64,000 nucleotides of DNA from Spongospora subterranea f. sp. subterranea. Lineage: Eukaryota; Endomyxa: Phytomyxea; Phytomyxea; Plasmodiophorida. Shown here piece by piece: positions 11,687 to 24,012 of this stretch. Below the pieces are notes generated by a model. It was given only the letters and a program-made list of their open reading frames with translations. It made no database searches and was not told where the DNA came from. How positions within the stretch are numbered: position 1 is the stretch's first letter; each line of letters begins with the position of its first letter. The stretch spans positions 108,885-172,884 of the forward strand of contig JAUGWO010000084.1 of assembly GCA_049724395.1 (NCBI GenBank), written 5' to 3'. The position numbers and the translations under genes were made by a program.

Positions 11687-13266
11687 ATGGCGTCGGCTGT
11701 GAGCAATTTACGATATGTTATCCTCGACACGGGGGCGTTGATCAATACGTCCACGACGCCATTATTGCATCGACTTGTCGCCAACGGCTGTGAACTCGTA
11801 ACGATCGATGAGGTAATCGCCGAAGTTCGCGACCCTCGAGCCAGGGCCGCATTGAACGCGCTCCCTTTCAAGATCAACGTTCGGACTGTGAGCGCCGATG
11901 CCCTCGCGGCCGTCGCCAGATTCGCTGACGAAACCGGCGATTTCCATGTGCTGTCTGCCACCGATCTGCGTGTTCTGGGATTGACCTATATGATTGAGAA
12001 AGAGAATCACAATCTCGAACACATCAGGGCACATCCGAGGTTAAATCGACCTTTGTTGCCCCATTCCAGAGTAAACAGGACCCATGCAGCTCCAACGGTG
12101 CTACCAGAGAATCAATCGGATCAAGAACCGATTGGTGCGATCGAACAAGCCCTGGCCGGTGTCGCAATTTGCGACGAGATCTCGGAGTGCTTGAGAGACG
12201 TGGAAGAAAGTGAAGTCGTCGATGCCGGCAATTGTTCTGAGATCAGCGGAGCGGCTGAGGATGATTCTGGCTCAATATTAGCACCGCCTTCCAAGTTGAC
12301 GGTCGATGATGACGTCTCAGACAGTGACGCTGAGAATGATGTTGAACCTGTTGAGGGTTCGCTGAATGAATCTGGCGGAGTATCAATAACTGCCTCCAGC
12401 GTTGACAGCGCTATCCCAGCAGACGATCAGGATTGGGAAGGGGAATGGTCTGGCAATTTCGTCCGCATGGATCGCGCCATACCTACACCTGTGTTATTGC
12501 AGGATTACGCCATCAAATATTGGCATGAAGCGCAGCGGCGCTGTTGCGCAATGCGCCCCCGAAGCGTTAACGTCAACCGTCTCCTGTATCACGACCGATT
12601 TCGCTATGCAAAATGTGATGCTACAATTGGGATTACGCCTTACCTCCATTGACGGTATCGCCATTAGTAGCGTTGCACAATGGTGTCTTCGCTGTAGCGC
12701 CTGTTTCAAGATGTCCATGGAGTAAGAAATTCAACGAGTTTTTTTTTCCAATTTGATTTCCCGTTGCGTGTTCTAGTGGAATTGCGTTGAACACACCTGA
12801 CTACTCATTAACACAGAAAGTTTTGAAAATTCTGTACTCAATTTGGGCTTAGACTTTCTCGTCGATTTTGTGAATCATGCGGCGGAGAGACGTTAACAAG
12901 GACCAGGATTAAAGTCACCAGCGGTGGGTGGATAAAATTTCGCCACAGCCGCAGAAAGGTCCCCAATCTTCGCGGAACTATCTATTCGATTCCCAAACCG
13001 AAAGGTGGTCGGAGAAACACTGATCTGATTCTACGGTGGGTCCCGTTAGTTTCCCTTGGCACTCTTCTCACTTATCAATCAGGGAAGATCAAGTCAAAAC
13101 GACGCGCGTCAAGAAAGCTAATGCCGATCAAATGTACCAGGATGCGGCCGAGTTCGCGTTCCGAAACTCGGGCGCCAATTCCGGATCGTGCAAGATTGGT
13201 CATCCTCGTGGCCGACGCGTTAATGAACCTGTGAAGAAAAGCAGCAAAAGATCATCAAGGAAATGA
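11687..13266 (+). CDS. NOB1: NOB1 endoribonuclease (18S rRNA 3' maturation)
   Basis: PIN-domain nuclease that cleaves pre-rRNA at site D during 40S maturation. Four exons fit exactly in phase: 11687-12447, 12503-12721, 12853-13035 and 13083-13266. The PIN domain starts RYVILDTGALI (acidic residue in LDTGA), with EVIAEVRDPRAR and TDLRVLGLTYMIE. An acidic disordered insert follows, then EWITPSNIG across splice 1, CITTDFAMQNVMLQLGL (family hallmark with the catalytic acidic residue), and a zinc ribbon with CLRCSACF and FCESCGGETL as the two Cys pairs. The C-terminal block TIYSIPKPKGGRRNTDLILR matches NOB1. The tail is basic. Start chosen as the first ATG before the PIN domain; an upstream in-frame codon at 11657 is not an ATG context I trust. 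Confidence 0.93.
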
Positions 13267-13376
13267 TCGAAATGGCGATCCCGTCTTAAAATGCTGTTAA
13301 TAAACTCATCCACATTCGTATTTATCAGTGATGATGTCGTGATCAGTGGGCCATCGTCTTCCATAAATATCAAACC

Positions 13377-13956
13377 TCAACAACAATTCAATGGTGGCGA
13401 AGGGTCAGATTGATATTCTGTCATTTGGATTACCGGAGGAGGGGTATCCGAGGACTCAACGTGGTCAACTTCTTCCCGGAAAGTGCACATGTGGGTGTTA
13501 ATATTGACTTCGTCTGATGAACCATCAACGTCTCCGCCAACGCAGTTGCCCATCATGTTCAGCAGGTCAAGACACTTTCGTGAGCAAAGTTTCAAACCCA
13601 TTCAAGCAATCAAAGTCGCCTAATAAATTCTTAAAATGGTCACCCCGTCCGGTAGCAATCAACGATTCAGCCAAAACCCGTTTTGCCAATCCATGATTGG
13701 TTTCTATCGTAGAAACTCGGTGGAAAGTTTCATAGACCGATCCAAGCAATCCACGTCGCCATCTGATGATGTCACCCTCAGAGGGATATTCGAACATGCC
13801 AGCCTCCCCGCCACCAGTTTCGATATGGATGTATATTAACACAAAAACATGTTTGATTTCGTCTCGATAGTTGCAATAGCGGCGAAGCAGATTAACATAA
13901 CTGTCTGCACGAAGATGGGCAAGAAAGGCGATCAGTACGGAGCTGATCGATCCCAT
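13377..13956 (-). CDS. Hypothetical two-part coding region
   Basis: Two minus-strand frames, 13956-13567 and 13601-13377, overlap and could be joined by a short intron or a small indel near 13590. The first encodes a mixed sequence with LAHLRADSYVNLLRRYCNY and RGDHFKNLLGDFDCLNG. The second encodes an acidic tail containing GNCVGGDVDGSSDEVN and DTPPPVIQMTEYQ. No family recognised. The frames could be the 3' part of a gene whose 5' exons lie at 14.0-14.3 kb. Low confidence. Confidence 0.3.
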
Positions 13957-14291
13957 AAATTGTTTCCAACGTGAAAAGAGACCGGTTGGACTCTTTCCAC
14001 TTGTGCTACTTGTTCAGGGAAGACGATGTCGAAAAAAAGACGAATCGGGATATCTTAATGGACACAAAAATCAACATCCCAGCTATAATCTGAACTTAGA
14101 ACATTTCTTTCTCGCCACAGAAACAAATTAGGTTGTTCCCTAGAGTGTAAAACATTCCCAATGATTCTCATCAAACTGTTTATAATACAAGATGTTGATT
14201 GAAATCCAAAGAACTGTTTTTGCGCTTGCGGGTCAGATAAGCTGATTATTGCCAAAAGATCAGTGGCGATTGCATTAAGCGAGCCGCCTTT

Positions 14292-14573
14292 GTGAGGCGA
14301 ATGCCGACACTAAAGCACAAAAACAAGCCAAGGAATGCTGGCCTAGAGCAGTTCATTGAGACCTTCATATCCAAAGACATTGATTTTGATCGTATTAGCG
14401 AATTCACAATCGACGCCCTGATATTATTGGGGATGGATAAGGACTTCCCTTCGCTAGTCGTTTCTGCTTCGGGTGATCAAATCTCGGCGCTTGCGATTCC
14501 GATGGCGATCAAGATAATAACAGAAGGATTTCTTGAATACATCACAAATGGTGCATTGAACATGTTGAGATGA
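14292..14573 (+). CDS. Small hypothetical protein
   Basis: Frame of 93 codons with a helical, amphipathic look (ISEFTIDALILLGMDKDFPS, IPMAIKIITEGFLEY). It overlaps on the opposite strand the 3' end of the HECT relic, so the last third may be fortuitous. No family recognised. Confidence 0.22.
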   Translation: MRRMPTLKHKNKPRNAGLEQFIETFISKDIDFDRISEFTIDALILLGMDKDFPSLVVSASGDQISALAIPMAIKIITEGFLEYITNGALNMLR

Positions 14574-14990
14574 TAAGAGTGAATTCGCTGGAAAGTGGTA
14601 AATTTCTGCATCCACTAGAGCATCGCGAATAACCGACTCGGAAATGAAATGGTTGTAGAAACAAAATATATGATGACCGGGAGATGAAAACGTCCAAGAT
14701 TCTGAGAAAATGGGGAAAATGGAATTGATCATCAATAAAAATCGATTAAAACACGAATCACAGAAGGTTCAAAACTGGGGAGAAAAGAGAGAACGATAAT
14801 GATTTCTGAAACGGACACAAGCAACCGACGACGGCAGTGCGAATTCCAGCGCACGAAGAGGAATTTTGAAATGTGGGACAGATAAATCATGGGAAAAATG
14901 AAATACGGCAAGAAGAGTTCGAAATGGGGCACGTCGTGTTCTGACTGCTGGAGACATTCGAAACGCACCTGTATCTATATCGATATCGAG
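14540..14990 (-). pseudogene. HECT-ligase relic (internally deleted copy D)
   Basis: Truncated relative of the three secreted HECT genes. Reading the minus strand, about 14975-14790 matches the intron and start of the HECT N-lobe exon of copy A (near 17.7 kb), and about 14715-14570 matches the extreme C-terminus (SESVIRDALVDAEIYHFPAN against EPSLRDALVEAIKNMP in copies A and B). Everything between is missing. The position of the catalytic cysteine (FASSC in A and B) reads FSSPG here, so the remnant is catalytically dead as well as deleted. Confidence 0.7.
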
Positions 14991-15460
14991 AACAGTTTAT
15001 TCAACTCCAGCAAATGCGCAATTGCACGAGATAGAAATCAAAGGGATTGAATCACAAATACCGTTGAATTATGGTGAACATCTATTTGGAACTATTGTGT
15101 GAACGATGAAAATATTGACATTGCATGTCATGAGCCTATGTCCTGGTGTTGAAATCAGAAGGTCCTGCATAGGCAAATTCAACAAGACTTAAGAAGCAAA
15201 TATGGATGGTTCTTGAGATTGGAAAGGTAAATATTGAGATATAGAGTTAATGACTAAAATATCTCGAAATCTGATAGGTTGTTAAAACAGAAGCACAAGG
15301 AAGAATGGGTAGATCTCACACTCATGAACTGAGATGTTCGGACGAACCTCAATGCTGGAGTTGAATAAACCGTTCCCGATATCGATGTAGATACAGGTGC
15401 GTTTCGAATGTCTCCAGCAGCTAGAATACAACGTGCCCCGTTTCGAACTCTGCATCGGTG
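14908..15460. repeat. Inverted repeat, about 110-bp arms
   Basis: The plus strand at about 14908-15020 is the reverse complement of about 15349-15460, at roughly 85-90 percent by eye, including the core CAGGTGCGTTTCGAATGTCT and its complement. The spacer of about 330 bp shows no coding features. It sits between the HECT relic and copy A. Confidence 0.75.
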
Positions 15461-15851
15461 GGCTCCTGTAATTTTCGATGTAATAAGCTATCAATCAACC
15501 GAATGAAATGAATATGTTGAGCTTTCACATGTCGTTAATCTACAATTCATTATCTGGACGGGCCTGGTCATAATGTTTATAGAATGGAATTATTGGGACA
15601 GTCGTCGTGACGAGACAACAACCTGAACACCATATCGAATTGGTATGAACCATTTCTTGGAGTTTCGATAATGGATTTTCGCTGTTTCGTTGACTTTGTT
15701 CCAATGATACCCAATGTCAGTCAACACAGCTCACCCAGAATTGATATTTCAATTGATGAGAAGGAAAAATTTATCTAGGGGAACTTGAAACTGGATAAAA
15801 ATGTGTATGAATTTATCGATTTTTTCAGAGGAGTTGATCATATGAACATTG

Positions 15852-18682
15852 TTAGAATTCGTTGGAGAGTGGCATATTTTTGATTGCTTCGACTAAAGCA
15901 TCGCGCAAACTCGGTTCGGAGGTGAATGGCTTTAAAAACAAAATACGTTGACATGAAGATGCGAATACAGGACGGTCCACATAATCTGAAAAAGTGGTTC
16001 AGATTTTTGAGTAGATCTTGTCAATGACAATTAATGGACCTTGTAGATAAATAGTGATGAGGGGATAGAAACCACCAGGTGGTGGACGATCATTACCCGT
16101 TACGAATTTCAGGAACTGGTGACGTTGAGATGGGGTCAACGTCTCCAATACATTCCACAGAATCTGGACCGTTTGATCTGTCTCAGAACATCCCTCATAT
16201 CTGGTCGATACAATGATCAATCTCTCACAATATATCGGTTAAGAACTCCTATCACGTACTGGCAATGGGGTTTCAAATCGGAGAAATCAATCAGGCCATG
16301 TCCGTTGAGAATTAATTCCAGTTCCTGTGGCGCCAGATGGTCGAGCATTAGGCCTTTGCCACATCCAAGGCGAAACCTGTATCGAGAAACCGTTTGCAAA
16401 AGCACCGCCACTAATACTCGATCGAATCATTACCCTTTTTTAAAAGACTGGAATTCACGAGAGAGGTAATCGACGCAAAAGAAATCAAGGTATTTTTGGG
16501 CAAATTCCACGTGTTTGCCGGGAGTTATCCAGTCCTTAAATCGAATATTTTCATCTTGAGGCGACGGCGCAATCAACTCCAGTTCCTCTAAACGATGACG
16601 AAATTGAAGGAAAATGAGATCAAAGAGAACGGCCCCACCTGGTGTTCGGGATTCATCGGTAAGGTAATCATAAAATCTATATCGGGATGGGAACAGGATA
16701 TCAAGGTCCGATAACGATAAACTCCTGTCGAGCAGCCTTTTATAGAAGCACAATGGAAGATTGAGGTGTAATTGAACGTCATGATAAAACGCCAATCCAA
16801 AAAATATACCTGTGGATAAACTGGATATCAGATAATCACGGAAGTTGGACTGACAGAATAGCGAAATAAGAAAAGATGAACGGTGTCGACCTGAGCGAAA
16901 AAAAAACAACAGATAAATCCACTAAATCCATGGCCAGTTGCTGCGGGTTCAAATTAATATGATGATCTCAAATCGCAACTCTATAAATGTGTTATATTGG
17001 CCCAACCCATATGATGAAACCTATCAAGTTTAGAGTCATCGACCTCTTGCGAAAGATACAGATATTGACTCTCCTCGACTGTTTGGAAAACACCTATAGA
17101 AACGGTTATTGATAATGAGAATCAACAACATGAAAAAACAGTTATCAACTATGGAGATGCAATTTTTTGGCGAATCGTTCAAAGAACTGTTTTTGCTTGT
17201 TGAGACATGAAGTTATAGTTGGTTCATCATTGATCACAGGTTGACCATCCAAATCCACCGGTAGACCGATATTGATAATTATCTGAATGAATGACCGTCA
17301 ATGGAGATTTGTACCATGGCGACGCCAACCGACTTTGTGTAAAGAATATCCTTTTGCCAAACAATTATCAAAAACGCTTAGAGCCTCTTGGACGAGATTG
17401 CCATCGGAGACCTGAATAACACAATAATTCAATATTGGGTGATGTCCTCGAGAAGTATCCGGAAAATACACGAAAAATCAGAAAGTCCTGAAGGTTCTGC
17501 TGGTGGATTGAATTGAAATATTCAGTGATTTGCTGTTTCTTATGATCGAGATTTAGAAGAAATGCCCAATAAGGCATCATACAATTTAGCCCGGGCATCT
17601 GAGCAACGACCACAGCAACGCTGTCTTTGTAAAAAGTCGAGCAAGGCAGTGGATCATATCGATAATAATTGGCGACGAACATTACCCACAAAACATTCAC
17701 AACTGGCGAGATCAAAAGATAATAACGATGATGGTTCCTGAAACGGAACACAATCAATTGTCGCCGGCAATGCGAATTCCAGTCAGAGCGGACCAGAGGA
17801 AGTCAAGAAACTGGTGCAGATCACGAAGGAGTAACTTGAACTGTTGAACAGATAGATCATCGGCAAATTCCATGATGGCCCCTTCAGGAATCCGGGTGTC
17901 ATCGTCATAGCTAGCAGTTGCAGCATTCCAGCACAGTCGAATTTCGTCGTTGATGAAAGATGGGACGTAGAACTTGAGTGATTTAGCCAATGCCAGCACC
18001 TGACGACTCGCTCAGCTGAAAGTGTTCGGTGAAAATCAGACGAACGGATAAACCGACCCTTCGGATCGATTGTATCACCAGAAAGTCGTTTGGTTTAGAT
18101 TCTGAAATTTCAAATGAGCAATACTGAATTCGCAAACTGAGCTCAAAACATTACGTTCTGGAACGTAATCAAATCCGACTTCAATTTTGCCAGGAATGGA
18201 GTATTCGCGTGTCTTACTTCCATCGGGTTCAGAGGCCACTTCAGCCGATCGCTGGCGGATATCGTCTTGTATTGCGGTGACCACGTTCGCATTCAATTCT
18301 AATTGAGAATCGGAGATGATGTGCTCTGAATGTTGGTGGACTACATCACGAGCGGATGAATCACCGCTCTGTTTGAGGGATTGCGAACAAACTTCCTGTG
18401 TGTCGTCGCTGACCAGTAGGGCATTGTCGGATTCATCCTCCACCTGATCATCATTGACTTTAGGGTACCAGGTTTGAGACCACAGACCCATAGTGCTGAA
18501 CCGCCGTCGAATGGGTGTGGTTCACCAACCTGATCTTCCATGGAGTTCGCAAAAGGTGGTGGAGTTGGAGGTGGATTCGCATGGGATGAACAGATTATGA
18601 CCCCAGCGATGGCGATTTGGATTAACAAACGAACATGTCCAGAACTACGTCTGCCCGCAGGGACCATAATTTCCAGACTCAT
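15852..18682 (-). CDS. Secreted HECT-type E3 ubiquitin ligase, copy A
   Basis: Predicted signal peptide (MVPAGRRSSGHVRLLIQIA, hydrophobic IAIAGVIIC, likely cut after SSHA), then an acidic linker (SDDTQEVCSQSL), a helical domain (LAKSLKFYVPSFINDEIR) and a HECT domain. HECT landmarks in order are the FYKDS and FLLNLDHKKQQ N-lobe start, SDGNLVQEALSVF, VEESQYLYLS, FGLAFYHDVQLHLNLPLCFYK, LAPQELELILNG, FLKFVTGNDRPPPGGF, and the C-lobe FASSCQRILFLKPFTSEPSLR with the catalytic Cys. HECT ligases take ubiquitin from an E2 onto this Cys and pass it to a substrate. Introns fall at the same places as in copies B and C, for example TG|GTCCGC to TTTCAG|G at 17.82-17.75 kb. Start could be 18682 or 18667. Export of a cytosolic-type enzyme suggests action in another cell; that is inference. 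Confidence 0.8.
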
Positions 18683-18832
18683 GAAACACAGCAGTTGACA
18701 GCGATCTATGAGGAATACCCTTCGGCAGAAAACGTCCGCGCACGGCCTTGGTTTTGCGAAGTTGGTCCGGACTGTAGAAGCTTTTGACTGACTCCGTATT
18801 AGATGCGACGGCACTTGGTCATAATGCGCCAT

Positions 18833-20467
18833 GGCATGTGCAGTAACATTGCTACAGTAGTACTGTACTGTGTGAAGGCCCCATCATGTATGTATATTCT
18901 GTTCCCTCGCGTTCTGTTGATTGGTTTGAGGCCTCATCAAAACCGGTCACGTCTCCCAAATCGACAGTAAAATCTTTGATATTCAACGCGTTCATTTACC
19001 AGGTCATTGTTGTTGGACAATTCTATTCATTGTCGTGCCGTCAATATCATGTAACTAACGAAATCAGTTTCTTTGTGTACTTGAATTCCCGTTATCAATC
19101 ATGTCGATAATCAAAAGCAACTCTCACCTTAAAGACCATCATTCCAGTAAACAAGACGTCTGCAACTGATTGCCAATTCTTGAACATCGTCGTTATCGTT
19201 TGCTGTTGAAAGACTTATAGTGTGGACATGTTCAAGGCCATCTCATATCTGATGCGCGATGGCGTCATTCAAAGAGGTCATAATTCACTGCCCGCCAAGG
19301 TCAGAGCCATGCGAACTGTGATGATGTAAATACACGAAAGAGGCTGTTATTATTGCCGCCATCACACATGACACATCCAAAGAACATAATGTTATGGGCG
19401 ATCCAGGGTCACCTGGAATTCTGGCGCCTCCGTGCACGTTTTCTGTTCCCTTTTACCTTTGATAACCACGTTTCGCAAGTTCCTCCTAGAATCGGTGCCA
19501 TCACAATGGTTGAATTTGACTCAAATACTTAACAACTGGTGGCTGCGTTTACAGGTACCGATCTTCGCAAAAACGTTGCAAGTTCACGTTCTGTGATTTC
19601 TTTCCCCCACAATTTGCAGAAACTCTGAGGAGTGAGAGCGGACGTGGAAATGCCGCTTCCTGGACGATGGAGCAAGAAGAAATTGTTGCTCCCACATCTG
19701 GCCAATTTTCGCCAGATTATGCGGTGAACGATCAAGAACCAGTTTTGCAAAAGATCAAAGATCTTCCTGGTCATTATAAATAATTGCACATCGCCAGCCT
19801 TCGGTATCGCACACTTTGCAGAAAACATTTACACGGCTTTATGAAAAATGTGAAACAATGTTCAGGCGGATGCCCATTTGTTATGTGTTCAGATACGTCT
19901 GGTAAATACTGTCTTGATCGTGTTCGGTGTCGGAAGCAACAGCATCGTATGAGGAGCAGAAACGAATAGCGAACGGGCGTCCTTATCCATTTTCCCAGTA
20001 GGTCGTCGATAGTGAATTCGCGAATCAATATTGACGTCAATGGATATGAAGGTCTTTATAAACTGTTTTAGGACAGCATTTATGAGAACGACTCTAAAAA
20101 CCTAGGGCGGACCCACCACACACATGATGGTCGGCGATACGACTTATGAAAACGCCCTTCAGGATATCAATATACCAAACCGGTCAGCAGCACGATTGGG
20201 TGCCATAAGCACTTGAAGATAATGTTATCGCAATGACCATGCAATCGCTTGCGAGAGAATATTCTGATAAACGCCATGCACCCGGAAGCCGTGACCAGCG
20301 TCATCGATCGGTGCTATCGCTTGACGACATAATTTCAACTGCAGTTTTAAACTGACCGGTGCAGGTATCGTCATTCTAAACAGACCGCGTGCAGACGATT
20401 CTCTATGCAGACTTCAGGGCAAGCTCCTGATCGAAATCACGTACCAGGTGTCAGCGGAGCGAAGAAG
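18833..20467. other. Unique spacer between HECT copies A and B
   Basis: No gene is supported. Small frames at 18886-19110 (+), 19529-20040 (- and +) lack splice structure and domain similarity. No transposon ends were recognised. Confidence 0.5.
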
Positions 20468-20653
20468 GTGAGTGAGTAAAGCACCATCATCCTAATGTGG
20501 TTTATTGCCAACGGTCAGTGCAGCATGTGAAACATGATGTATTACAACAGTGTCGGGACGGTGAGTGAGTAAAGCACCATCATCCTAATGTGGATTATTG
20601 CCAACGGTCAGTGCAGCATGTGAAACATGATGTGTTACAACCGTGTCGGGACG
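20468..20653. repeat. 93-bp tandem duplication
   Basis: Two head-to-tail 93-bp units, each starting GTGAGTGAGTAAAGCACC, almost identical. They lie just downstream of the duplicated HECT unit B and are not present next to copy A. Confidence 0.9.
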
Positions 20654-20718
20654 GAATCGTCACCTACGTGTTCTGTATCGAATCATTGTCTGCCACTGTG
20701 GCCAGGTCATGCATATCG

Positions 20719-20982
20719 TTACCCTGGTAGCCTCTGACAACGGCGGCAGTGGTAGGGTAACGTGGACTGACATGAATAACCGGCGGGTGTAGGACGGGCC
20801 TGGTCATAATGTTTATAGAATGGAATTATAGGGACAGTCGTCGTGACGAGACCATAACCTGAACACCATACCGAATTGGTATGAACCATTTCTTGGAGTT
20901 TCGATAATGGACCTTCGCTGTCGATATATTGACACGCGGTTTCGTTGACTTTTTTGCAATGATACCCGGTGTCAGTCAACAC
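20719..20982 (-). CDS. Possible small cysteine-containing ORF downstream of HECT copy B
   Basis: An 87-codon frame (LTDTGYHCKKVNETACQYID, then WCSGYGLVTTTVPIIPFY and STLPYHCRRCQRLPG) begins about 120 nt after the copy B stop codon on the same strand. The homologous DNA next to copy A (about 15.56-15.73 kb) lacks 19 nt in the middle and loses the frame. It may be a distinct small gene, an alternative 3' exon or simply duplicated flank. The frame opens with CTG, so no firm start is visible. Confidence 0.25.
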   Translation of the reverse strand: MLTDTGYHCKKVNETACQYIDSEGPLSKLQEMVHTNSVWCSGYGLVTTTVPIIPFYKHYDQARPTPAGYSCQSTLPYHCRRCQRLPG

Positions 20983-21102
20983 AACTCACCCAGAATTGAC
21001 ATTTCAATTGATAGAAAGGCAATTTTTCATATGGAAACTTGAAAATGGATAAAATGTGTATGAATATATCGATTTACAGAGGAGTTGATCATATGAACAT
21101 TG

Positions 21103-23919
21103 TTAAAATTCGTTGGAGAGTGGCATATTTTTGATTGCTTCGACTAAAGCATCGCGCAAACTCGGTTCGGAGGTGAATGGCTTTAAAAACAAAATACGTT
21201 GACATGAAGATGCGAATACAGGACGGTCCACATAATCTGAAAAAGTGGTTCAAATTATTGAGTAGATCGTCAATGACAATTAAAGGACCTTGTAGATGAA
21301 TAGTGATGAGGGGATAGAAACCACCAGGTGGTGGACGATCATTACCCGTTACGAATTTTAGGAACTGGTGACGTTGAGATGGGGTCAACGTCTCCAATAC
21401 ATTCCACAGAATCTGGACCGTTTGATCTGTCTCAGAACATCCCTCATATCTGGTCGATACAATGATCAATCTCTCACAATATATCGGTTAAGAACTCCTA
21501 TCACGTACTGGCAATGGGGTTTCAGTTTGGAGAAATCGATTCGGACAGGACCGTTGAGAATCAATTCCAGTTCCTGTGGCGCCCATTGGCTCAGGTTAAA
21601 GTCGCCGCCAAATACAAGGCGAAACCTGTATCGAGACAACGATCACGAAATCGCCATGATTAATATTCGATCGCATCATTACCCTATCTTAAACGTTTGA
21701 AATTCTCGGGAGAGGTATTCGTTAAGGAAAAAACTAATGTATTTTTCCGCGAATACCTTGTAATTGGCGGGAGTTATCCAATCCGCCATCGAATCAACAT
21801 TCACAATCCCGTGATTTCCGGAAATTAACCATTCAATTAAACCACTATTCATATCTTGATACATCGGTTTACCAACTGACCGCAGTTCCTCTAAAAGATG
21901 GTCAGATTTTAGGGAAAGATGAAATACGAGGAAATGGCCTTACCAGGGGTTAGGGTACCTACATAAAGGTATCTAGCAAATCTATAGCGGGATGGGAACA
22001 GGATTTCAAGATCCGGTAGCGACAAATGAATGTCCATTAGCCTTTTATAAAAGCAGGATGGAAAATTGAGATGTAATTGAACGCCGTGATAAAACGCCAA
22101 TCCAAGTAAAACACCTGTGGGAAAACTGGAGATTAGATTACCATATCACATGGACTAAATGGACCGATGTATTGAAAATGAACGGTATCGGTCTGTGAAT
22201 ATAAACAGTCGATTTTGAATAGATTTAACCGCCAATTGTTGGCATAGTGTCTTGATTTGACGAATCTCAATTGCAACTCTATAAATGTGTTATATTGGCC
22301 CAACCCATATGATGAAACCTATCAAGTTTAGAGTCATCGACCTCTTGCGAAAGATATAGAAATTGACTCTCATCGACTGTTCGAAAAACGCCTATAGAAA
22401 CGGTTATTGGTAATGAGAATAGACAAAGTGAAAACAGTTATCAACTATGGCGATGTAATTTTTTGGAGAATCGTTTAAAGAACCGTTTTTGCTTGTTGAG
22501 ACATGAAGTTATGGTTGGTTCATCATTGATCACAGGTTGACCACCCAAATCCACCGGTAGACCGATATTGATAATTATCTGAAGGAATAACAGTTAAAAA
22601 AAATTGCAACGTTTGCGAGAACAACCAACTTTGTATAAAGAATATCCTTTTGCCAAACAATTACCAATAACAGTTAGAGCCTCTTCCACGAGATTGCCAT
22701 TGGAGACCTGAAATAACATCACACTAAATAAAGAGTCACGTTCATGAGGAGTCTCCGGATACATGAAAGATCAGAAAGTTCTGACAGTTGCTCTGAGGAA
22801 TTGCAGCGAAATAAGCAGTGATCAGCTGTTTCTTTCGATCCAAACTCAGTAGACATGCGACATCGCTCATCATTTGCTGTAAAACGGGACGCTGAACCAC
22901 TACCGCAGCAACGTTGTCTTTGTAAAAACTCGAGCAAGGAAGTGGATCATATCGATGAGAATTGGACTGCCACATCATCCACAAAAGATTCACAACTGCC
23001 CCGATCCAACCACAAGGTCGACGATCGTTCCTGAAACGGATAATATCAACTGACGTCGGCAATGCGTTCAAAAAATGCGGACCAGAGGACGTCAAGAAAC
23101 TTTTGCAGATCACAAAGGAGTAGTTTGAACGCTGGAACAGATAAATCATTCAGAAAGTCAAAAACGGATCCATCCGGAATCGGAGAGTCATTATCATAGC
23201 AGGCAGTAGCATCATTCCAAGAGAATTGAATTTCGTCGTTTAAAAAAGATGGGAGAACGATCTTGAGCGATTTAGCCAACAACTGCACCTGTTGACGTGG
23301 TCAGCTAAAAGTGTTTTGTGAAAATCGGATAAGCAGACCTTTCGGATTGAAAGTATTGCCCCATATTTGGTCGGCTCTGACATTTCAAGTCAACAATACG
23401 GAATTCATGAACGAAACTCACCACAGCACGAGTCAACAACTTACGGGGGGAATTTTCGTTTTCTGCAGGAATGGGGTCTTCGGGTGTGTTCTTTTCAATG
23501 CAGTCCGAAGCCATTTCAGCCAAAGGCTCAAGGGTATCTTCTTGCATTGCGGTGACCAGGTTCGCGCTCGACTCAGGTTGGCAGATAGAGATAGTGTGTT
23601 CGGGATATGGGACTACATCAAGAGATGATGGATCACCGTTCCCTATGAGGGATTGGGAACAATCTTCCTGTGTGTCGTCGTGTGCCAGTAAGGCATTGTC
23701 GAATTCCTCCTCCGCCTGATCAATCATTGACTTTCGGGCACCAGGTCCAGGCGACAGACGACCAACCTGATCTTCGTTGGAGTTCGCAACAGGTGACGAA
23801 GTTGGCGGTGGTTTCGCATGGGATGAACAGATGATGGCCCCAACGATGGCGACTTGGATCAGAAAACGAACCTGTCCAGAACTACGTCTGCCCGTAGGGA
23901 CCACCATTTCCCAACCCAT
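21103..23919 (-). CDS. Secreted HECT-type E3 ubiquitin ligase, copy B
   Basis: Best preserved of the family. Signal peptide MVVPTGRRSSGQVRFLIQ with core VAIVGAIIC and likely cleavage after SSHA. The acidic linker exon (AHDDTQEDCSQSL) follows a 51-nt intron (CAG|GTTGGT to GATCAG). Next come the helical domain (LLAKSLKIVLPSFLNDEIQ) and the HECT N-lobe, VVNLLWMMWQSNSHRYDPL then FYKDNVAAVVV and LSLDRKKQLITAYF. Further landmarks are the YHGVQLHLNFPSCFYKRLMD block, LNEYLSREFQTFKIG, LTPSQRHQFLKFVTGNDRPP, and the C-lobe VFASSCQRILFLKPF with the catalytic Cys about 30 residues from the end (SNEF stop). The secretion start is supported by the same N-terminus in copies A and C. Substrate and target cell are unknown. 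Confidence 0.82.
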
Positions 23920-24012
23920 TTCACAGAGATCAATGAGGAGAATACCGCTCGTCCTTGACAGAAAGTCCGCACAGGAGAGTTCTGTCGACCGAATCGTGTC
24001 GCGCAATGACAA

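Larger units (their letters stand above)
15560..24000. repeat. Segmental duplication carrying HECT copies A and B
   Basis: About 3.2 kb at 15.56-18.8 kb is repeated in the same orientation at 20.79-24.0 kb. Identity is very high at the 3' ends (15840-16270 against 21070-21510 differ at only a few bases) and lower over the 5' exons. The shared unit includes about 300 bp beyond the stop codons, starting at the common GACGGGCCTGGTCATAATGT. The uneven identity suggests duplication followed by gene conversion at the 3' end, which is inference. The 2 kb between copies is unique. Confidence 0.8.

Noticed and set aside
19529-19828. A 99-codon minus-strand frame with a weak resemblance to the C-terminus of tyrosine recombinases
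   Set aside because: No catalytic Arg-His-Arg-Tyr set could be placed and no flanking ends were found.
23040-23064. A 24-nt intron in HECT copy B (GTCAGTTGATATTATCCGTTTCAG)
   Set aside because: The phase does not fit. A donor TG|GTCCGC 32-36 nt upstream fits all three copies in phase and gives an intron of about 58 nt.
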